Positions 18,774-28,422 are shown, counted from the stretch's first letter. The stretch: 64,000 nucleotides of DNA from Planktothrix sp. PCC 11201 (GCF_900009135.1 NZ_LT797700.1:30557-94556), one strand, 5' to 3'. Numbers and translations are program-made. The notes: generated by a model from the letters alone, not told the origin.

Positions 18774-18794
18774 ATTCCCTGTTCCCTGTTCCCT
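18774..18794. repeat. Short tandem heptamer repeat, RTTCCCT x3
   Basis: ATTCCCT followed by two copies of GTTCCCT fill the space between the convergent tatC and HD-like genes. It is the complement of the AGGGAAC heptamer family seen at 1598. Confidence 0.75.
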
Positions 18795-18795
18795 C

Positions 18796-20160
18796 TTATA
18801 AAGATTGACAAAGAGCAGCTTTCCGAGAGTCAAATAACTGAACAATTCCATCAGTAACAGCTTTTTTGACATCCGTATCAAAACCTGCCAAAAATTCTTC
18901 ATGACCAATTTTATCTTGGAAAAATTCCTGGGCGCGGTTGCGTTGATGGATAATTTCATCAAACCCTAAACATTTGACCATATAAGTTGTTAATGGAGAA
19001 TTTTTAATATCATAGGATGAACTTTGGGTGCGTCCTTCATCTAATAATGTTAAAACCAGTTTTTCTAAGTCCGTTGTCGGTTGGTGGGGGTGGGGAATGG
19101 GGGGCAGAAAATCCACTAAAGAAACCGCAGAAAATCCTTCTGAGGGCATTTCACCCATTAAAGTTGAAACCGGAATTACCCGGCCAAATCGTAAAGATAA
19201 CGCCTCTAAAAAAGCAATCGTAAACAACTTACTGACCAAATAAAGTCGCCCTACCTCAATATTTTTTCTCGCCATCGCGACTAGATTGTTATAGGTGGCA
19301 TCATCAGGATAGCCTTTAAACTGATGAAAAATAATTTCGGGTTTAATAAAATTCATAAACCCTTCCATTTTTTGCAAAGCTGTCCGATACTGATTAATGG
19401 TATAGGAACTGGAATTTTTGAGATAATGATTCGTTTCCGGTAATAAATTCCAGGTATTGTCTAAAAATTTTGCCGCACTCTCATGGGCAAAACTTCCCAC
19501 ATCCCGATTAGAAAGTCTCACAGAACGTTTAATAGTTTCAATTAACTGATCATCGGTTAATTTTAAATTAAACCGTTCACAAACATCCTGTAACCGTCCA
19601 TATAAAATATCACTATTACTTCCCAATTCTGTTTTTGTTCTAAAGGGAATAGTCGCTTCAATACAAGCTACTACTTGTACTAATAATTCTAAAGATAACA
19701 AATCTTCTAATACTTTACTAGCAACTAATGCACTTAAAAACTCATTCTGTCCCGTCATGGGGGATAGAGTTTGACCTGGAGCAAAATCAAAGATTTGTCT
19801 GACCATTTCAAAGATCTGATCCTGGGGTAATTCCTCAGCATCACGGATAACTAAATGTACTCCCACTTGTCGCACAAAAGGAGCAATATAATAGGTCAAA
19901 TTAAAATTAACACTCTGATCCACCTGCACATAGACAACATCATGAAACAAGGCGGCTAAAACTTCAATCGGGTCATCTTCCCCCCCCACCTCAAAAATAT
20001 GATTCGGGGTGTGAAAATAGCGCCAAGGCCCGGTCATTGTTTGTACAATCAGTTCTGCTATTTTAGGCAGTTCTGTATAATCCATCTCAATTTTGAGCTT
20101 CTGCATCGCCCAAATTAGCTTTTCTAAGCACTGTTTGTTGTAATCGGTGTTCATACCCAT
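18796..20160 (-). CDS. Unknown protein with HD-like metal-binding N-terminal region
   Basis: The product is about 454 residues from ATG 20160; ATG 20154 and a TTG at 20169 are alternatives. Residues 45-90 hold YFHTPNHIFEV followed by AALFHDVVYVQVD, spacing that fits the H...HD core of HD-superfamily phosphohydrolases. The middle part is helical, and the C-terminus carries ending QLFDSRKAALCQSL. No nucleotide-cyclase or GGDEF partner domain is attached. Substrate and role are unknown; a phosphohydrolase is plausible by motif only. It is convergent with tatC and lies downstream of a decayed cyclase remnant, with no operon partner. The HD match is moderate, because the full set of metal ligands was not traced. 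Confidence 0.7.
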   Translation of the reverse strand: MGMNTDYNKQCLEKLIWAMQKLKIEMDYTELPKIAELIVQTMTGPWRYFHTPNHIFEVGGEDDPIEVLAALFHDVVYVQVDQSVNFNLTYYIAPFVRQVGVHLVIRDAEELPQDQIFEMVRQIFDFAPGQTLSPMTGQNEFLSALVASKVLEDLLSLELLVQVVACIEATIPFRTKTELGSNSDILYGRLQDVCERFNLKLTDDQLIETIKRSVRLSNRDVGSFAHESAAKFLDNTWNLLPETNHYLKNSSSYTINQYRTALQKMEGFMNFIKPEIIFHQFKGYPDDATYNNLVAMARKNIEVGRLYLVSKLFTIAFLEALSLRFGRVIPVSTLMGEMPSEGFSAVSLVDFLPPIPHPHQPTTDLEKLVLTLLDEGRTQSSSYDIKNSPLTTYMVKCLGFDEIIHQRNRAQEFFQDKIGHEEFLAGFDTDVKKAVTDGIVQLFDSRKAALCQSL

Positions 20161-20378
20161 TTTTACCAATAAACCTTATATACTGAACTTAAATTATTGA
20201 TATCTTATTATGGCTTTAGTTTTATGGGGAGTAGTTGGTTAACCCCCTATATTCGGATTTCAAATCAGTTTAATGTGAATCAACCCCAAATTTTACATCC
20301 TCTATTCCAGAATAGCAAACCATCGGAGTTTGAGACCGACACGTTTACCCCATTACCTCCCAAACCGAATCACCAGGT

Positions 20379-20735
20379 GAGGGCTATATTGCCCGATATT
20401 TAGGGGATGGGATCTTAATCTATTTTGGTTATCCCATCGCCCATGAAGATGATGCTCAACGGGTTCTGATGGTCGCATTAGTGATTATTGCAGCGATGGC
20501 AGCCCTCAAAACCTACAATATGTAGAAGCCACGATCGCGATTTCCCAAGAACAAAACTTTGAATTTTGGCTGGTTCATGGTAGAATGCGGAGAGGCTGGG
20601 TATTAGTTGAACGCAAAACTCTATCGTTTATGCGGAAAACTGAATCTGAAAGTCACTCAAAGTTTAGAAGCAGCAAAACTTGATTTTCAAAAAGCGATTA
20701 TTATTGCCCAAAAACAACAGGATAAAGTGTTATAA
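20379..20735 (+). pseudogene. Remnant of class III adenylate cyclase / ATPase-TPR protein
   Basis: Three adjacent frames encode pieces of one known architecture. From 20382, [18 protein letters not shown] and AHEDDAQR match the cyclase domain with its conserved GDG, then a TAG at 20523. In the next frame from 20525, EATIAISQEQNFEFWLVHG and RGWVLVE match the C-terminal TPR region of the same multidomain proteins. In a third frame, DFQKAIIIAQKQQDK (ending 20735) matches the tail. The middle (ATPase and most TPRs) is missing. This is a deleted and frameshifted gene with no plausible product. The space 20170-20378 upstream holds nothing recognised. Confidence 0.7.
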
Positions 20736-20780
20736 TTGGGAGAAAAAAAGAATCACAAATTATGCTAATAAAATAGGGAA

Positions 20781-21662
20781 ATGAAAACAGCATTTTTAGG
20801 TTTAGGAGTGATGGGTGGTTTCATGGGCGCCAACCTCGCAGCATCAGGATATTCTGTTAAGGCTTGGAATCGAACGAGCGATCGCCATGGTGTTAAAATA
20901 GCATCCGAAGCGGGTGCTAATATTGTTTTTTCTATTCAAGAAGCCGTTACGGATGTTGATATTATTTTTACCTGTGTTGGCGATATTCCTGACGTTGAAG
21001 CAGTGATATTAGGCGAAAAAGGTGTGATTCATTTTGCCAAATCCGGGGCAATTGTGATTGATTTTAGTACCATTGGTTCAGAAGCCGCCCGCCGCATTTC
21101 TCAACAGCTTGAATCCCATCAAATTAAATTCTTAGATGCTCCGGTTTCTGGGGGTGATATTGGAGCGAAAAACGGCACATTAACCATTATGGTCGGAGGG
21201 GATAAAAATACCTTTGAAACGGTAAAACCCCTGTTAGAAACCATGGGAAAAACAATTCGTTATTGTGGCAAAGTGGGGAGTGGTCAAGCCGTCAAATTAT
21301 GTAATCAAGTTTTAGCTTCTTTAAATATGGTGGGTATTTGTGAAGCCCTATTATTAGCCGAAAAACAAGGAATTGATCCAAATTTAGTGGTTGAAATTTG
21401 TAGTACCGGAGCCGCCGGGTCTTGGGCTTTATCAAATTTAGGATCAAAAGTCGCTAATAGTGATTTTGCACCGGGTTTTATGATTAAACATATCCTCAAA
21501 GACCTCAGAATTGTTCAAGAAACTCTCAATTCCGATCCCACTTTACCTGGTACTGAATTAGCAGATCATCTATTTAAAATTGTCCAAAAATTAGACCAAG
21601 GATTGGGGGAAAATCAAGGGACACAGGCGATGATTCGAGCCTATAAAGAAGCCGATAGTTAA
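20781..21662 (+). CDS. NAD(P)-dependent beta-hydroxyacid dehydrogenase (GLYR / 3-hydroxyisobutyrate dehydrogenase family)
   Basis: The 293-residue enzyme has the Rossmann motif GLGVMG (residues 7-12), the substrate-binding FLDAPVSGGDIGAKNGTLT and the catalytic Lys in GSGQAVKLCNQ. These define the beta-hydroxyacid dehydrogenase family. The early WNRTSDRH after the second strand suggests NADP preference, because an Arg follows Asn. Substrates in the family include 3-hydroxyisobutyrate, tartronate semialdehyde, glyoxylate and succinic semialdehyde; the sequence does not settle which. Cyanobacterial genes of this form are usually annotated as glyoxylate/succinic semialdehyde reductases. It is cytoplasmic, starts at ATG 20781 and stands alone between two decayed genes. 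Confidence 0.88.
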   Translation: MKTAFLGLGVMGGFMGANLAASGYSVKAWNRTSDRHGVKIASEAGANIVFSIQEAVTDVDIIFTCVGDIPDVEAVILGEKGVIHFAKSGAIVIDFSTIGSEAARRISQQLESHQIKFLDAPVSGGDIGAKNGTLTIMVGGDKNTFETVKPLLETMGKTIRYCGKVGSGQAVKLCNQVLASLNMVGICEALLLAEKQGIDPNLVVEICSTGAAGSWALSNLGSKVANSDFAPGFMIKHILKDLRIVQETLNSDPTLPGTELADHLFKIVQKLDQGLGENQGTQAMIRAYKEADS

Positions 21663-21702
21663 AGGTGATTTAATTGACAAAACTGAATCTTCTATTGACT
21701 CC

Positions 21703-21998
21703 CTAATTCTCGGGCATAATTAACTGTAAGGGGTAAATTTCTACCTGGGTTAATACTTCAGAAATAACTGAATTCTTAAAATCCCTTCCACCGATGATAG
21801 GAATTCCCGCTTCTTCTAGGGTTTCCCGTTGGGCCGCCGCCGCCGTAAAGGTTTCATCCGGTTCCACTCGTCCCCCTGGAAAATACCAGGGACTGTTTCT
21901 CGTGACCTCCTGAATCAATAAAAAGCGGTTGTCAGAACGCACAACAACCACAACAAACAACTCTGTTGAGATAGGATCACGAAAGGATCACGAAGCAT
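21703..21998 (-). pseudogene. Nudix hydrolase gene, frameshifted at start and truncated
   Basis: The frame 21960-21703 reads VVVVVRSDNRFLLIQE and an intact Nudix box GGRVEPDETF...RETLEEAGI. It stops after only about 85 residues, well short of a Nudix fold. An ATG at 21998 begins M-L-R-D-P, the usual start of this cyanobacterial Nudix group, but it is out of frame because an exact 11-bp unit is present twice (21973-21994). Deleting one unit in silico gives MLRDPISTELFVVVVVR in frame. The 5' end and the 3' end are both damaged, so a pseudogene is most likely. A TTG start at 21960 cannot be wholly excluded. Confidence 0.7.
21973..21994. repeat. Exact 11-bp tandem duplication
   Basis: AGGATCACGAA occurs at 21973-21983 and again at 21984-21994 with no gap. 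It lies inside the Nudix start region and shifts its frame by +2. Confidence 0.9.
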
Positions 21999-22188
21999 AA
22001 GCAATAAAGGCTTAAAATCAATTCTCTTTATTCTGACTCACATTGAGAATCAATACCAAGAGCAGAATGACTGAAAGGCTTATATATTAATGGTTTTAGA
22101 GAATTTTTCAAGAATGCTGAAAAATTTTTGGTAAAAACCCTTGACAAATACCAGGTAGGTGATGCTAATATTAATAACTGTGAAGCAA

Positions 22189-22260
22189 TGGGGCGTCGCC
22201 AAGTGGTAAGGCATCGGGTTTTGGTCCCGACATCCAGAGGTTCGAATCCTTTCGCCCCAG
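22189..22260 (+). tRNA. trnQ: tRNA-Gln (UUG)
   Basis: The 72-base sequence folds as a cloverleaf. The acceptor stem TGGGGCG pairs with CGCCCCA, discriminator G. The anticodon stem TCGGG/CCCGA closes the loop TTTTGGT, with anticodon TTG. The T arm contains GGTTCGAATCC. The terminal CCA is not encoded. It is followed by a terminator-like hairpin at 22288-22316. Confidence 0.96.
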
Positions 22261-22287
22261 TTATAAATATTATATCTGCAAAAAAGC

Positions 22288-22316
22288 CCTAGACAATATC
22301 TGTCTAAGGTTTCTTT
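22288..22316 (+). terminator. Terminator downstream of tRNA-Gln
   Basis: CCTAGACA pairs with TGTCTA-GG (one bulged A) around the loop ATATC, and a TTTCTTT tract follows. Its position 27 bases after the tRNA fits transcription termination. Confidence 0.6.
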
Positions 22317-22352
22317 GTATCAGTTTATTCCCCATTCCCGATCAAGAATTTC

Positions 22353-22397
22353 AGAGGATGACACAGATTAAAATCAGTGAAATCCGCGTAATCCTCT
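22353..22397. repeat. Short inverted repeat, dispersed-repeat type
   Basis: AGAGGAT (22353-22359) and ATCCTCT (22391-22397) flank a segment with ATCAGTGAAATCCGCGTAAT, a sequence style common as dispersed repeats in cyanobacterial genomes. The remaining space to 22412 is non-coding. Confidence 0.5.
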
Positions 22398-22411
22398 TAA
22401 ATCCGCGATCC

Positions 22412-23092
22412 CTATTCCCTATTATCCACTTGATTTTTTAATAGATTTTGAGTCATGGTGGCTAACTTTTCCAAACTTTCTTCTAATTCCGTGGCTCGTT
22501 TTTTGGAATTTAGTTTTCGTTTTAGGGCTGCTCGGGCTAAATCTTCTCGATTTCGTTTTAAGGCTTCCATCGCCACTTGCTGCCAAGAATTCATTTCAGC
22601 TAGGGCTTGTTTATACTGAGGATGAACGTCATCCCAAGCCACCCGAATTTCCCCTAAAGCTCGATTTAAAAGTTGGTTAGCATCCTGGGGTTGACCGCCC
22701 ATAATAGCTTGTTTTAGAGGCTCAGATAAGGTATCAATATTAATATCACGAAGCAGGGGAATAAAATTCTCAATCTGTTGACTTTTACTCTCCCCAGTCA
22801 CGCACCATGTGGCAAAATGTTCACAATTATTAAACAATAGATTATATTGATTTTCTCCTAAACGACTTTCGGCCCGGTTAATCACAGTCTCTGCAATATA
22901 ACGAATGGGATACTGTCGGATATGAATTTTTTGACCTTTGGAAAAAACTTCTATGGAAGTTCGTTCGATAATTTCACTGGGTTTGCGATAATGAATTGCG
23001 GTACCATCACCACAATCAATACCATGGTGTTCATATAAACCCTCTAGGTTCCAAAATTCCCGAAAAATATAGATTTGGTCGCCTCTTGCCAT
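22412..23092 (-). CDS. LRAT-fold (lecithin retinol acyltransferase family) protein
   Basis: The 226-residue protein carries an LRAT domain in residues 1-110. The catalytic His lies in LYEHHGIDCGDG (His22 or His23), and the catalytic Cys90 lies in FNNCEHFATWC. The NlpC/P60-related LRAT fold includes acyltransferases and thiol hydrolases. Residues 120-226 are helical and highly charged, with a coiled-coil tail ending in ELEESLEKLATMTQNLLKN. No signal peptide is seen. Substrate is unknown; bacterial members act on lipids or proteins. It lies between tRNA-Gln and a c-di-GMP signalling gene on the same strand, with a 72-base gap to the latter. Start ATG 23092. Confidence 0.85.
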   Translation of the reverse strand: MARGDQIYIFREFWNLEGLYEHHGIDCGDGTAIHYRKPSEIIERTSIEVFSKGQKIHIRQYPIRYIAETVINRAESRLGENQYNLLFNNCEHFATWCVTGESKSQQIENFIPLLRDINIDTLSEPLKQAIMGGQPQDANQLLNRALGEIRVAWDDVHPQYKQALAEMNSWQQVAMEALKRNREDLARAALKRKLNSKKRATELEESLEKLATMTQNLLKNQVDNRE

Positions 23093-23164
23093 AAAATGTT
23101 TAATGATTACTCCGCTTCCTCTTTTATCTTAACGGTTTTGATGGGAACATCTAGGGCGGTTATT

Positions 23165-25048
23165 TCAACAATTTTGGTTAATAAAATTCATCACCTCTGT
23201 GGGGTTTAGGGGAGGCGAGAATAAATAGCCCTGTCCAAAGTCACAGCCCAGTTGCTCAAAAATTTCAACTTGTTGGGAGGTTTCAATTCCCTCTGCTACA
23301 ACTTTTAAGCCCAAACTATGAGCCAAATTAATAATAGTTTTAGCAATCTCAAAATCCTTATTGTCAATTTCGATATTTTGAACAAAAGAACGATCTATTT
23401 TCAAGGTGTCTACGGGCAACTTTTGTAAATAGCTTAGAGAAGAATATCCCGTGCCAAAATCATCAATTAATAATCTAATTTTCAAAGATTTTAACTTTTC
23501 TAATAATCCGGTTGCATGGTTTATGTTCTCCATCAAACTACTCTCTGTAATTTCTAATTTTAGACTAAAAGGAGGAAGTTCTAAAGAATCTAAAACCCGT
23601 TTAACTTCCTGAATTAAACTCGGATGTCTTAACTGAATTTCCGAAAGATTAACACTCACATATAAATCAGGAAACTGGGTTTGCCATTCTAATAAATGTT
23701 GACAGGCTTGGGATAAAACCCATTGTCCCATCGAAACAATTAATCCCGCTTTTTCGGCTAAATTAATTAACTGAACTGGAGATACAAACCCACGGTCGGG
23801 ATGATACCAACGCACTAAGGCTTCAAAACCCACCACTTTTTGAGTTTCTAGGGAGACAATGGGTTGATAATTTAAACTCAGTTGTTGACGTTCAATTGCC
23901 CGTTGTAAATCCGCTTCTAATTGCAGATGTTCAGCCATAACTGTTGCCATATTTGGTTCATAAAATACCGTTGCTCCTCGTCCTTTTTGTTTAGCATAAT
24001 ACATGGCAGTGTCGGCAGCTTGAAGATAATCTTCTGGACGTTGACTCTGGAAATCATCTAAAACAACACCAATACTGGTAGCTGATGAAATCGTCACCGT
24101 ATCCAACCGAAAGGGAAAATCTAAAGCAGCATGAATGCGTTCAATTTTTTCGGTTAAAATATTACAATTGCTAATATCAGTAAATAAAATTGCAAATTCA
24201 TCGGTTCCGACTCGGGCAACGATATCGCGGTGACTAACAAAGGTTTTCAGACGCTCGGCAACGGCAATTAGGAGTTGTTCTGCCAAGGCATGACCAAAGG
24301 CATATTTTAGAGGCTTAAATCGATCAATATCTAAGGATAAAACTGCAAAATTATTAGATTTTTTAAATGGGTGATTAATCGCAACTTGTAGGCGATCTAA
24401 TAATAAACTACGATTGGCTAATCCGGTGAGTAAATCACTAAAGGCATAGTGTTCTAATTCGGCTTTAGTTTTGAGCCGTTCTGTAACATCTTGAGCGAGA
24501 ATGACTTCAGCAAATTGCCCTTTCCATTCTAAAGTATGACCTGTTACTTCTACGCTGATTAATGTGCCATCTTTTTTGTGATGTCGCCAAAGTCCCACTC
24601 GATTCAATCCTATCTGAATTTTAGATAGACTTTCTAAGAGTCGGGGAATTTCTTCAGGAGGTCGAATTTCTGTAATTTTCATCGAGAGAAATTCGGCCTC
24701 TGAATAGCCATAATGTTGAATTGCAGCTTCATTAACCGCTAGAAAGTTAAGGGTTTTGAGATCATAAACCCACATCGGTTGAGGATGGGCACAAAACAAA
24801 CTTCGATATCTCTGTTCGGACTTTTCTAAATGATGAGTTCCTAACCGGATGAGAAAGTAGAGCAGGGTGCTTGTGATTGCAATAAAAAGTCCTCCTTTTA
24901 TGCTATGAATCAGAGTTGAAAATGGGGAATTAGGCACGAGGAAATACAGGAGTTGATCGGATGAAAACACCCAAATACTACTGATAAAGGCGTAAACACT
25001 AGCCAATTTCAGGGCTAGATTTTGGGATAAAATGCGATCGCGTGTCAC
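23165..25048 (-). CDS. Membrane PAS-GGDEF-EAL protein with degenerate GGDEF
   Basis: The 627-residue protein has two membrane helices (about 13-33 and 42-64), a PAS domain (about 75-195), GGDEF (about 205-360) and EAL (about 375-625). The GGDEF signature reads VGTDEF, so the first Gly of the catalytic loop is replaced and cyclase activity is doubtful. The EAL domain keeps FEALVRW, DDFGTGYSSLSYL and EGIET, consistent with c-di-GMP hydrolysis. The likely role is a phosphodiesterase with GTP- or signal-sensing GGDEF and PAS domains. The start is GTG 25048, supported by the helix close behind it; there is no ATG upstream that fits. It is transcribed alone or with the LRAT gene. Confidence 0.9.
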   Translation of the reverse strand: MTRDRILSQNLALKLASVYAFISSIWVFSSDQLLYFLVPNSPFSTLIHSIKGGLFIAITSTLLYFLIRLGTHHLEKSEQRYRSLFCAHPQPMWVYDLKTLNFLAVNEAAIQHYGYSEAEFLSMKITEIRPPEEIPRLLESLSKIQIGLNRVGLWRHHKKDGTLISVEVTGHTLEWKGQFAEVILAQDVTERLKTKAELEHYAFSDLLTGLANRSLLLDRLQVAINHPFKKSNNFAVLSLDIDRFKPLKYAFGHALAEQLLIAVAERLKTFVSHRDIVARVGTDEFAILFTDISNCNILTEKIERIHAALDFPFRLDTVTISSATSIGVVLDDFQSQRPEDYLQAADTAMYYAKQKGRGATVFYEPNMATVMAEHLQLEADLQRAIERQQLSLNYQPIVSLETQKVVGFEALVRWYHPDRGFVSPVQLINLAEKAGLIVSMGQWVLSQACQHLLEWQTQFPDLYVSVNLSEIQLRHPSLIQEVKRVLDSLELPPFSLKLEITESSLMENINHATGLLEKLKSLKIRLLIDDFGTGYSSLSYLQKLPVDTLKIDRSFVQNIEIDNKDFEIAKTIINLAHSLGLKVVAEGIETSQQVEIFEQLGCDFGQGYLFSPPLNPTEVMNFINQNC

Positions 25049-25189
25049 TTTAAAAATACAGTCTGACGACTGTTATGGACTAAGATTTGCATGAATTAAA
25101 GTCTAAACTAAAGTGCTACCTATTGGCAGAAAGCCACTAAACGCGCTAAAGTCTTAAGGGTTAGTCTCGGCTTGCATCTTCAAAAAACT

Positions 25190-27853
25190 ATGAGCGTTCC
25201 CTCCAGTGCGTCCTCTGCCCCTTCAGTTCCCGAAAAGTCACTTCCGCCCAATGCAGACTATCGCCAGCTTGATCGGGAAAAGTTATCGGAAATGATGCAC
25301 CGTTATATTGAAGTCAAAGAACAATATCCCCATGCCTTACTATTATTTCGGGTGGGGGATTTCTTTGAGTGTTTTTTCCAGGATGCTATTACAATAGCGC
25401 AAGAATTGGAATTAGTGCAAACGGCAAAACACGGAGGGAAAGAAATCGGGCGAGTTCCGATGACGGGTGTTCCCCATCATGCAGTAGAACGCTATGCCAC
25501 TATGCTATTAGAAAAAGGCTATGCGGTGGCGATTTGTGATCAAGTTGAAGATGCGGAAATTGCGGCTAGAGAAAAACGCCAAGTGCGTCGAGAAATTACC
25601 CGAATTTTAACCCCCGGAACTCTGACGGATGACGGAATGCTTAAAGGGCGTAAAAATAATTATTTAGCCGCAGTTGTGATTGCTGGAGATCATTGGGGGT
25701 TAGCCTATTCTGATATTTCTACGGGGGAATTTTTAACCACCCAAGCGCAAAATTTAGAACAACTGACCCAGGAGTTAATGCGTCTCCAACCGTCGGAAGT
25801 GTTGTTTCCAATTAATGCCCCGGATTTAGGAAAAATGCTCCGTCCTGGGGAAAAATCTAGTCAGTTACCCGATTGTTTACCCAATTGTTTTTGTTATTCC
25901 TTGCGATCGCAATTTCCCTTTAGTTTAAATGAAGCTAGAAATAAAATTTTAGAACAATTTCAACTGCGTTCTTTAGAAGGTTTGGGCTGTGATCATTTAC
26001 CCCTCGGAGTGCGCGCCGCCGGAGGATTATTAGATTATTTAGAAGATACTCAACGGCAAAATCAAGTTCCCCTACAACGACTTCGTACCTATACCATTAC
26101 CGATTATTTAATCCTAGATTATCAAAGTCGTCGCAATTTAGAAATTACCCAAACCGTTCGGGATGGAACTTTACATGGTTCTTTATTGTGGGCTTTAGAT
26201 AAAACTAGCACCGCCATGGGGGGGCGGGCGTTGCGTCGTTGGTTATTACAACCTTTATTAGATCTGCGAGGAATTCGGGCGCGCCATGATACGATTCAAG
26301 AGTTAGTAGAAAATCATGAATTAAGGTTTCAATTGCAACAATTACTCCGACAAATTTATGATTTAGAACGGTTAACTGGACGGGCAGGAAATGGCACGGC
26401 AAATGCTAGGGATTTAGTGGCTTTGGCCGATTCCTTGGCCAAATTACCGGAATTATCGGTTTTAGTCAGTCAAGGTCATTCTCCCTACTTAAAAGCCCTA
26501 CAAACTGTTCCTCCCATCTTAGAAGAATTGGCCCATAAAATTCAATCCTATTTAGTAGATTCCCCGCCCCAACACTTGAAAGAGGGGGGAATTATTCGGT
26601 CGGGAATGGATGAACAATTAGACGCGCTGCGGGTATTAGCAGAAGCTGATCAACAATGGTTAGCAAACTTGGAAGTACAAGAACGGGAACGCACCGGAAT
26701 TTCCACTTTAAAAGTAGGTTTTAATAAGGCTTTCGGTTATTATATTAGTATAACACGCTCTAAATTAGATCAAGCTCCTAATGATTATATTCGGAAACAA
26801 ACCTTAACCAATGAAGAACGATTTATTACCCCGGAATTAAAGGAACGAGAAGCCAGAATTTTAACGGCAAAAGACGATTTAAACCAATTGGAATATGAGA
26901 TTTTTCTGCGATTAAGATTAGAAGTCGGAGAACACTCAGAATTAATTAGAGATGTATCTCGGGCGGTGGCTGCAATTGATGTTTTATCGGGGTTAGCGGA
27001 TATTGCAGTCTATCAAGGTTATTGTCGTCCTGAAATGGTAGAGAGTCGAGAAGTTAAAATTATTGAAGGTCGCCATCCTGTGGTCGAAAAATCCTTACCG
27101 CCGGGGTTTTTTGTCCCGAATACGGCTCAGTTAGGAAGTCAAGAAGAAGGGTCAGAAACCCCAGGAGTTAAACCCTATGCTCACCCCGATTTAATTATTT
27201 TAACCGGGCCGAATGCCAGTGGCAAAAGTTGTTATTTACGGCAAGTCGGGTTAATTCAATTATTAGCTCAAGTGGGGAGTTTTGTTCCCGCTAAATCCGC
27301 TAAATTAGGGGTTTGCGATCGCATTTTTACCCGGGTTGGGGCGGTGGATGATTTAGCCACAGGTCAATCTACTTTTATGGTAGAAATGAATGAAACTGCT
27401 AATATTTTAAATCATGCCACATCTAAATCCTTAGTATTATTAGATGAAATTGGTCGCGGGACGGCTACCTTTGATGGGTTATCTATTGCTTGGTCAGTGG
27501 CGGAATATTTAGCTACAGAAATTCGATCTCGGACAATTTTTGCCACCCATTACCACGAATTAAATGAACTCGCTTCAATTATTCCCAATGTGGCAAACTA
27601 TCAAGTTACAGTTAAAGAATTACCCGATAAAATTATATTTCTGCATCAAGTTCAACCCGGAGGAGCCGATAAATCCTATGGAATTGAAGCGGGGCGGTTA
27701 GCGGGTTTACCGGATGTGGTAATTCAACGGGCCAAACAAGTGATGCGTCAAATTGAAAAGCATAGTAAAATTGCCATGGGATTGAGAAAGGGAATTAAAA
27801 AACAGGATAAAAAAGATGATTCTGTAGAACAGTTAGATATTTTTGAGGATTAA
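25190..27853 (+). CDS. mutS: DNA mismatch repair protein MutS
   Basis: MutS recognises mismatches and recruits MutL. The 887-residue protein from ATG 25190 (a TTG at 25172 would add six residues) has the mismatch-binding motif GDFFECFF, in which the usual F-x-E is preserved as FFE. The connector and lever domains follow, then the ATPase with Walker [10 protein letters not shown] near residue 673, Walker [17 protein letters not shown] and the signature ATHYHELN. Clamp-domain [10 protein letters not shown] is also present. Length and domain order are normal for cyanobacterial MutS1. The gene stands alone, and the -35 element was not identified. MutS2 is excluded by the N-terminal domain. Confidence 0.97.
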   Translation: MSVPSSASSAPSVPEKSLPPNADYRQLDREKLSEMMHRYIEVKEQYPHALLLFRVGDFFECFFQDAITIAQELELVQTAKHGGKEIGRVPMTGVPHHAVERYATMLLEKGYAVAICDQVEDAEIAAREKRQVRREITRILTPGTLTDDGMLKGRKNNYLAAVVIAGDHWGLAYSDISTGEFLTTQAQNLEQLTQELMRLQPSEVLFPINAPDLGKMLRPGEKSSQLPDCLPNCFCYSLRSQFPFSLNEARNKILEQFQLRSLEGLGCDHLPLGVRAAGGLLDYLEDTQRQNQVPLQRLRTYTITDYLILDYQSRRNLEITQTVRDGTLHGSLLWALDKTSTAMGGRALRRWLLQPLLDLRGIRARHDTIQELVENHELRFQLQQLLRQIYDLERLTGRAGNGTANARDLVALADSLAKLPELSVLVSQGHSPYLKALQTVPPILEELAHKIQSYLVDSPPQHLKEGGIIRSGMDEQLDALRVLAEADQQWLANLEVQERERTGISTLKVGFNKAFGYYISITRSKLDQAPNDYIRKQTLTNEERFITPELKEREARILTAKDDLNQLEYEIFLRLRLEVGEHSELIRDVSRAVAAIDVLSGLADIAVYQGYCRPEMVESREVKIIEGRHPVVEKSLPPGFFVPNTAQLGSQEEGSETPGVKPYAHPDLIILTGPNASGKSCYLRQVGLIQLLAQVGSFVPAKSAKLGVCDRIFTRVGAVDDLATGQSTFMVEMNETANILNHATSKSLVLLDEIGRGTATFDGLSIAWSVAEYLATEIRSRTIFATHYHELNELASIIPNVANYQVTVKELPDKIIFLHQVQPGGADKSYGIEAGRLAGLPDVVIQRAKQVMRQIEKHSKIAMGLRKGIKKQDKKDDSVEQLDIFED

Positions 27854-28003
27854 TTTCAAAAATAGTTTATAATAGGGTTAGGCTGTTAGGTATTTGAATC
27901 GAATTGCCCTAACGTTCTCAAGGGTTATCGGATGAAAAACTACAAAGCAACAGCCTAGGGGTGCAACTTTAATCGATAAATTAAATTGAGGCATAGAAAC
28001 CCT

Positions 28004-28360
28004 ATGAATACAATATCTGGAAATAGAATTTGTAAATTAGCTATTTTAGGATTAGTCCCCATCACCCTAAGTTTTACTACACCTGCAAATACGGCGAATC
28101 AATCTTATCCAACTGTTTCAGAAACTAATCCTCAATTACAATTAGCACAGACTCCTATTGGTTATTGTACCGTTGCTGACCCCACGGGAACACCCCTGAA
28201 TGTTCGACAAAAACCCAATGGAAAAGTGATTGGCAGCCTAAAAAATGGAACCATTGTCGCATTAGGAGAAGCCGATGGCAGTGAAGGAGAAAAATGGGCA
28301 AAAATCATCAAACCCTTACAAGGTTATGTTTGGTCAGATTACTTAAAAGATTGTAAATAG
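28004..28360 (+). CDS. Exported SH3-domain protein
   Basis: The 118-residue product starts at ATG 28004; a TTG at 27986 would add six residues. A signal peptide is clear (ICKLAILGLVPITLSF, with cleavage near PANTA). The mature part carries a bacterial SH3 repeat, seen as GTPLNVRQKPNGKVIGSL followed by GTIVALGE and KIIKPLQGYVWSDYL. Such domains bind peptidoglycan or surface proteins. It is small, with a single SH3 unit, and is probably periplasmic. A TATAAT at 27868-27873 is a possible -10. A perfect 9-bp hairpin at 28402-28422 lies downstream. Confidence 0.82.
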   Translation: MNTISGNRICKLAILGLVPITLSFTTPANTANQSYPTVSETNPQLQLAQTPIGYCTVADPTGTPLNVRQKPNGKVIGSLKNGTIVALGEADGSEGEKWAKIIKPLQGYVWSDYLKDCK

Positions 28361-28401
28361 ATTAGGAAAATCCGGCTTTCTGGTGATGTAAAATAAACTG
28401 T

Positions 28402-28422
28402 GGGGTTTGGATACCAAACCCC
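28402..28422 (+). terminator. Hairpin after the SH3 gene
   Basis: GGGGTTTGG and CCAAACCCC pair perfectly around ATA. No T run follows, so it may act as a weak terminator or a transcript stabiliser. Confidence 0.5.

Noticed and set aside
20197-20403. Small frame upstream of the cyclase remnant
   Set aside because: It does not match cyclase or other families and ends in a different frame from the remnant.
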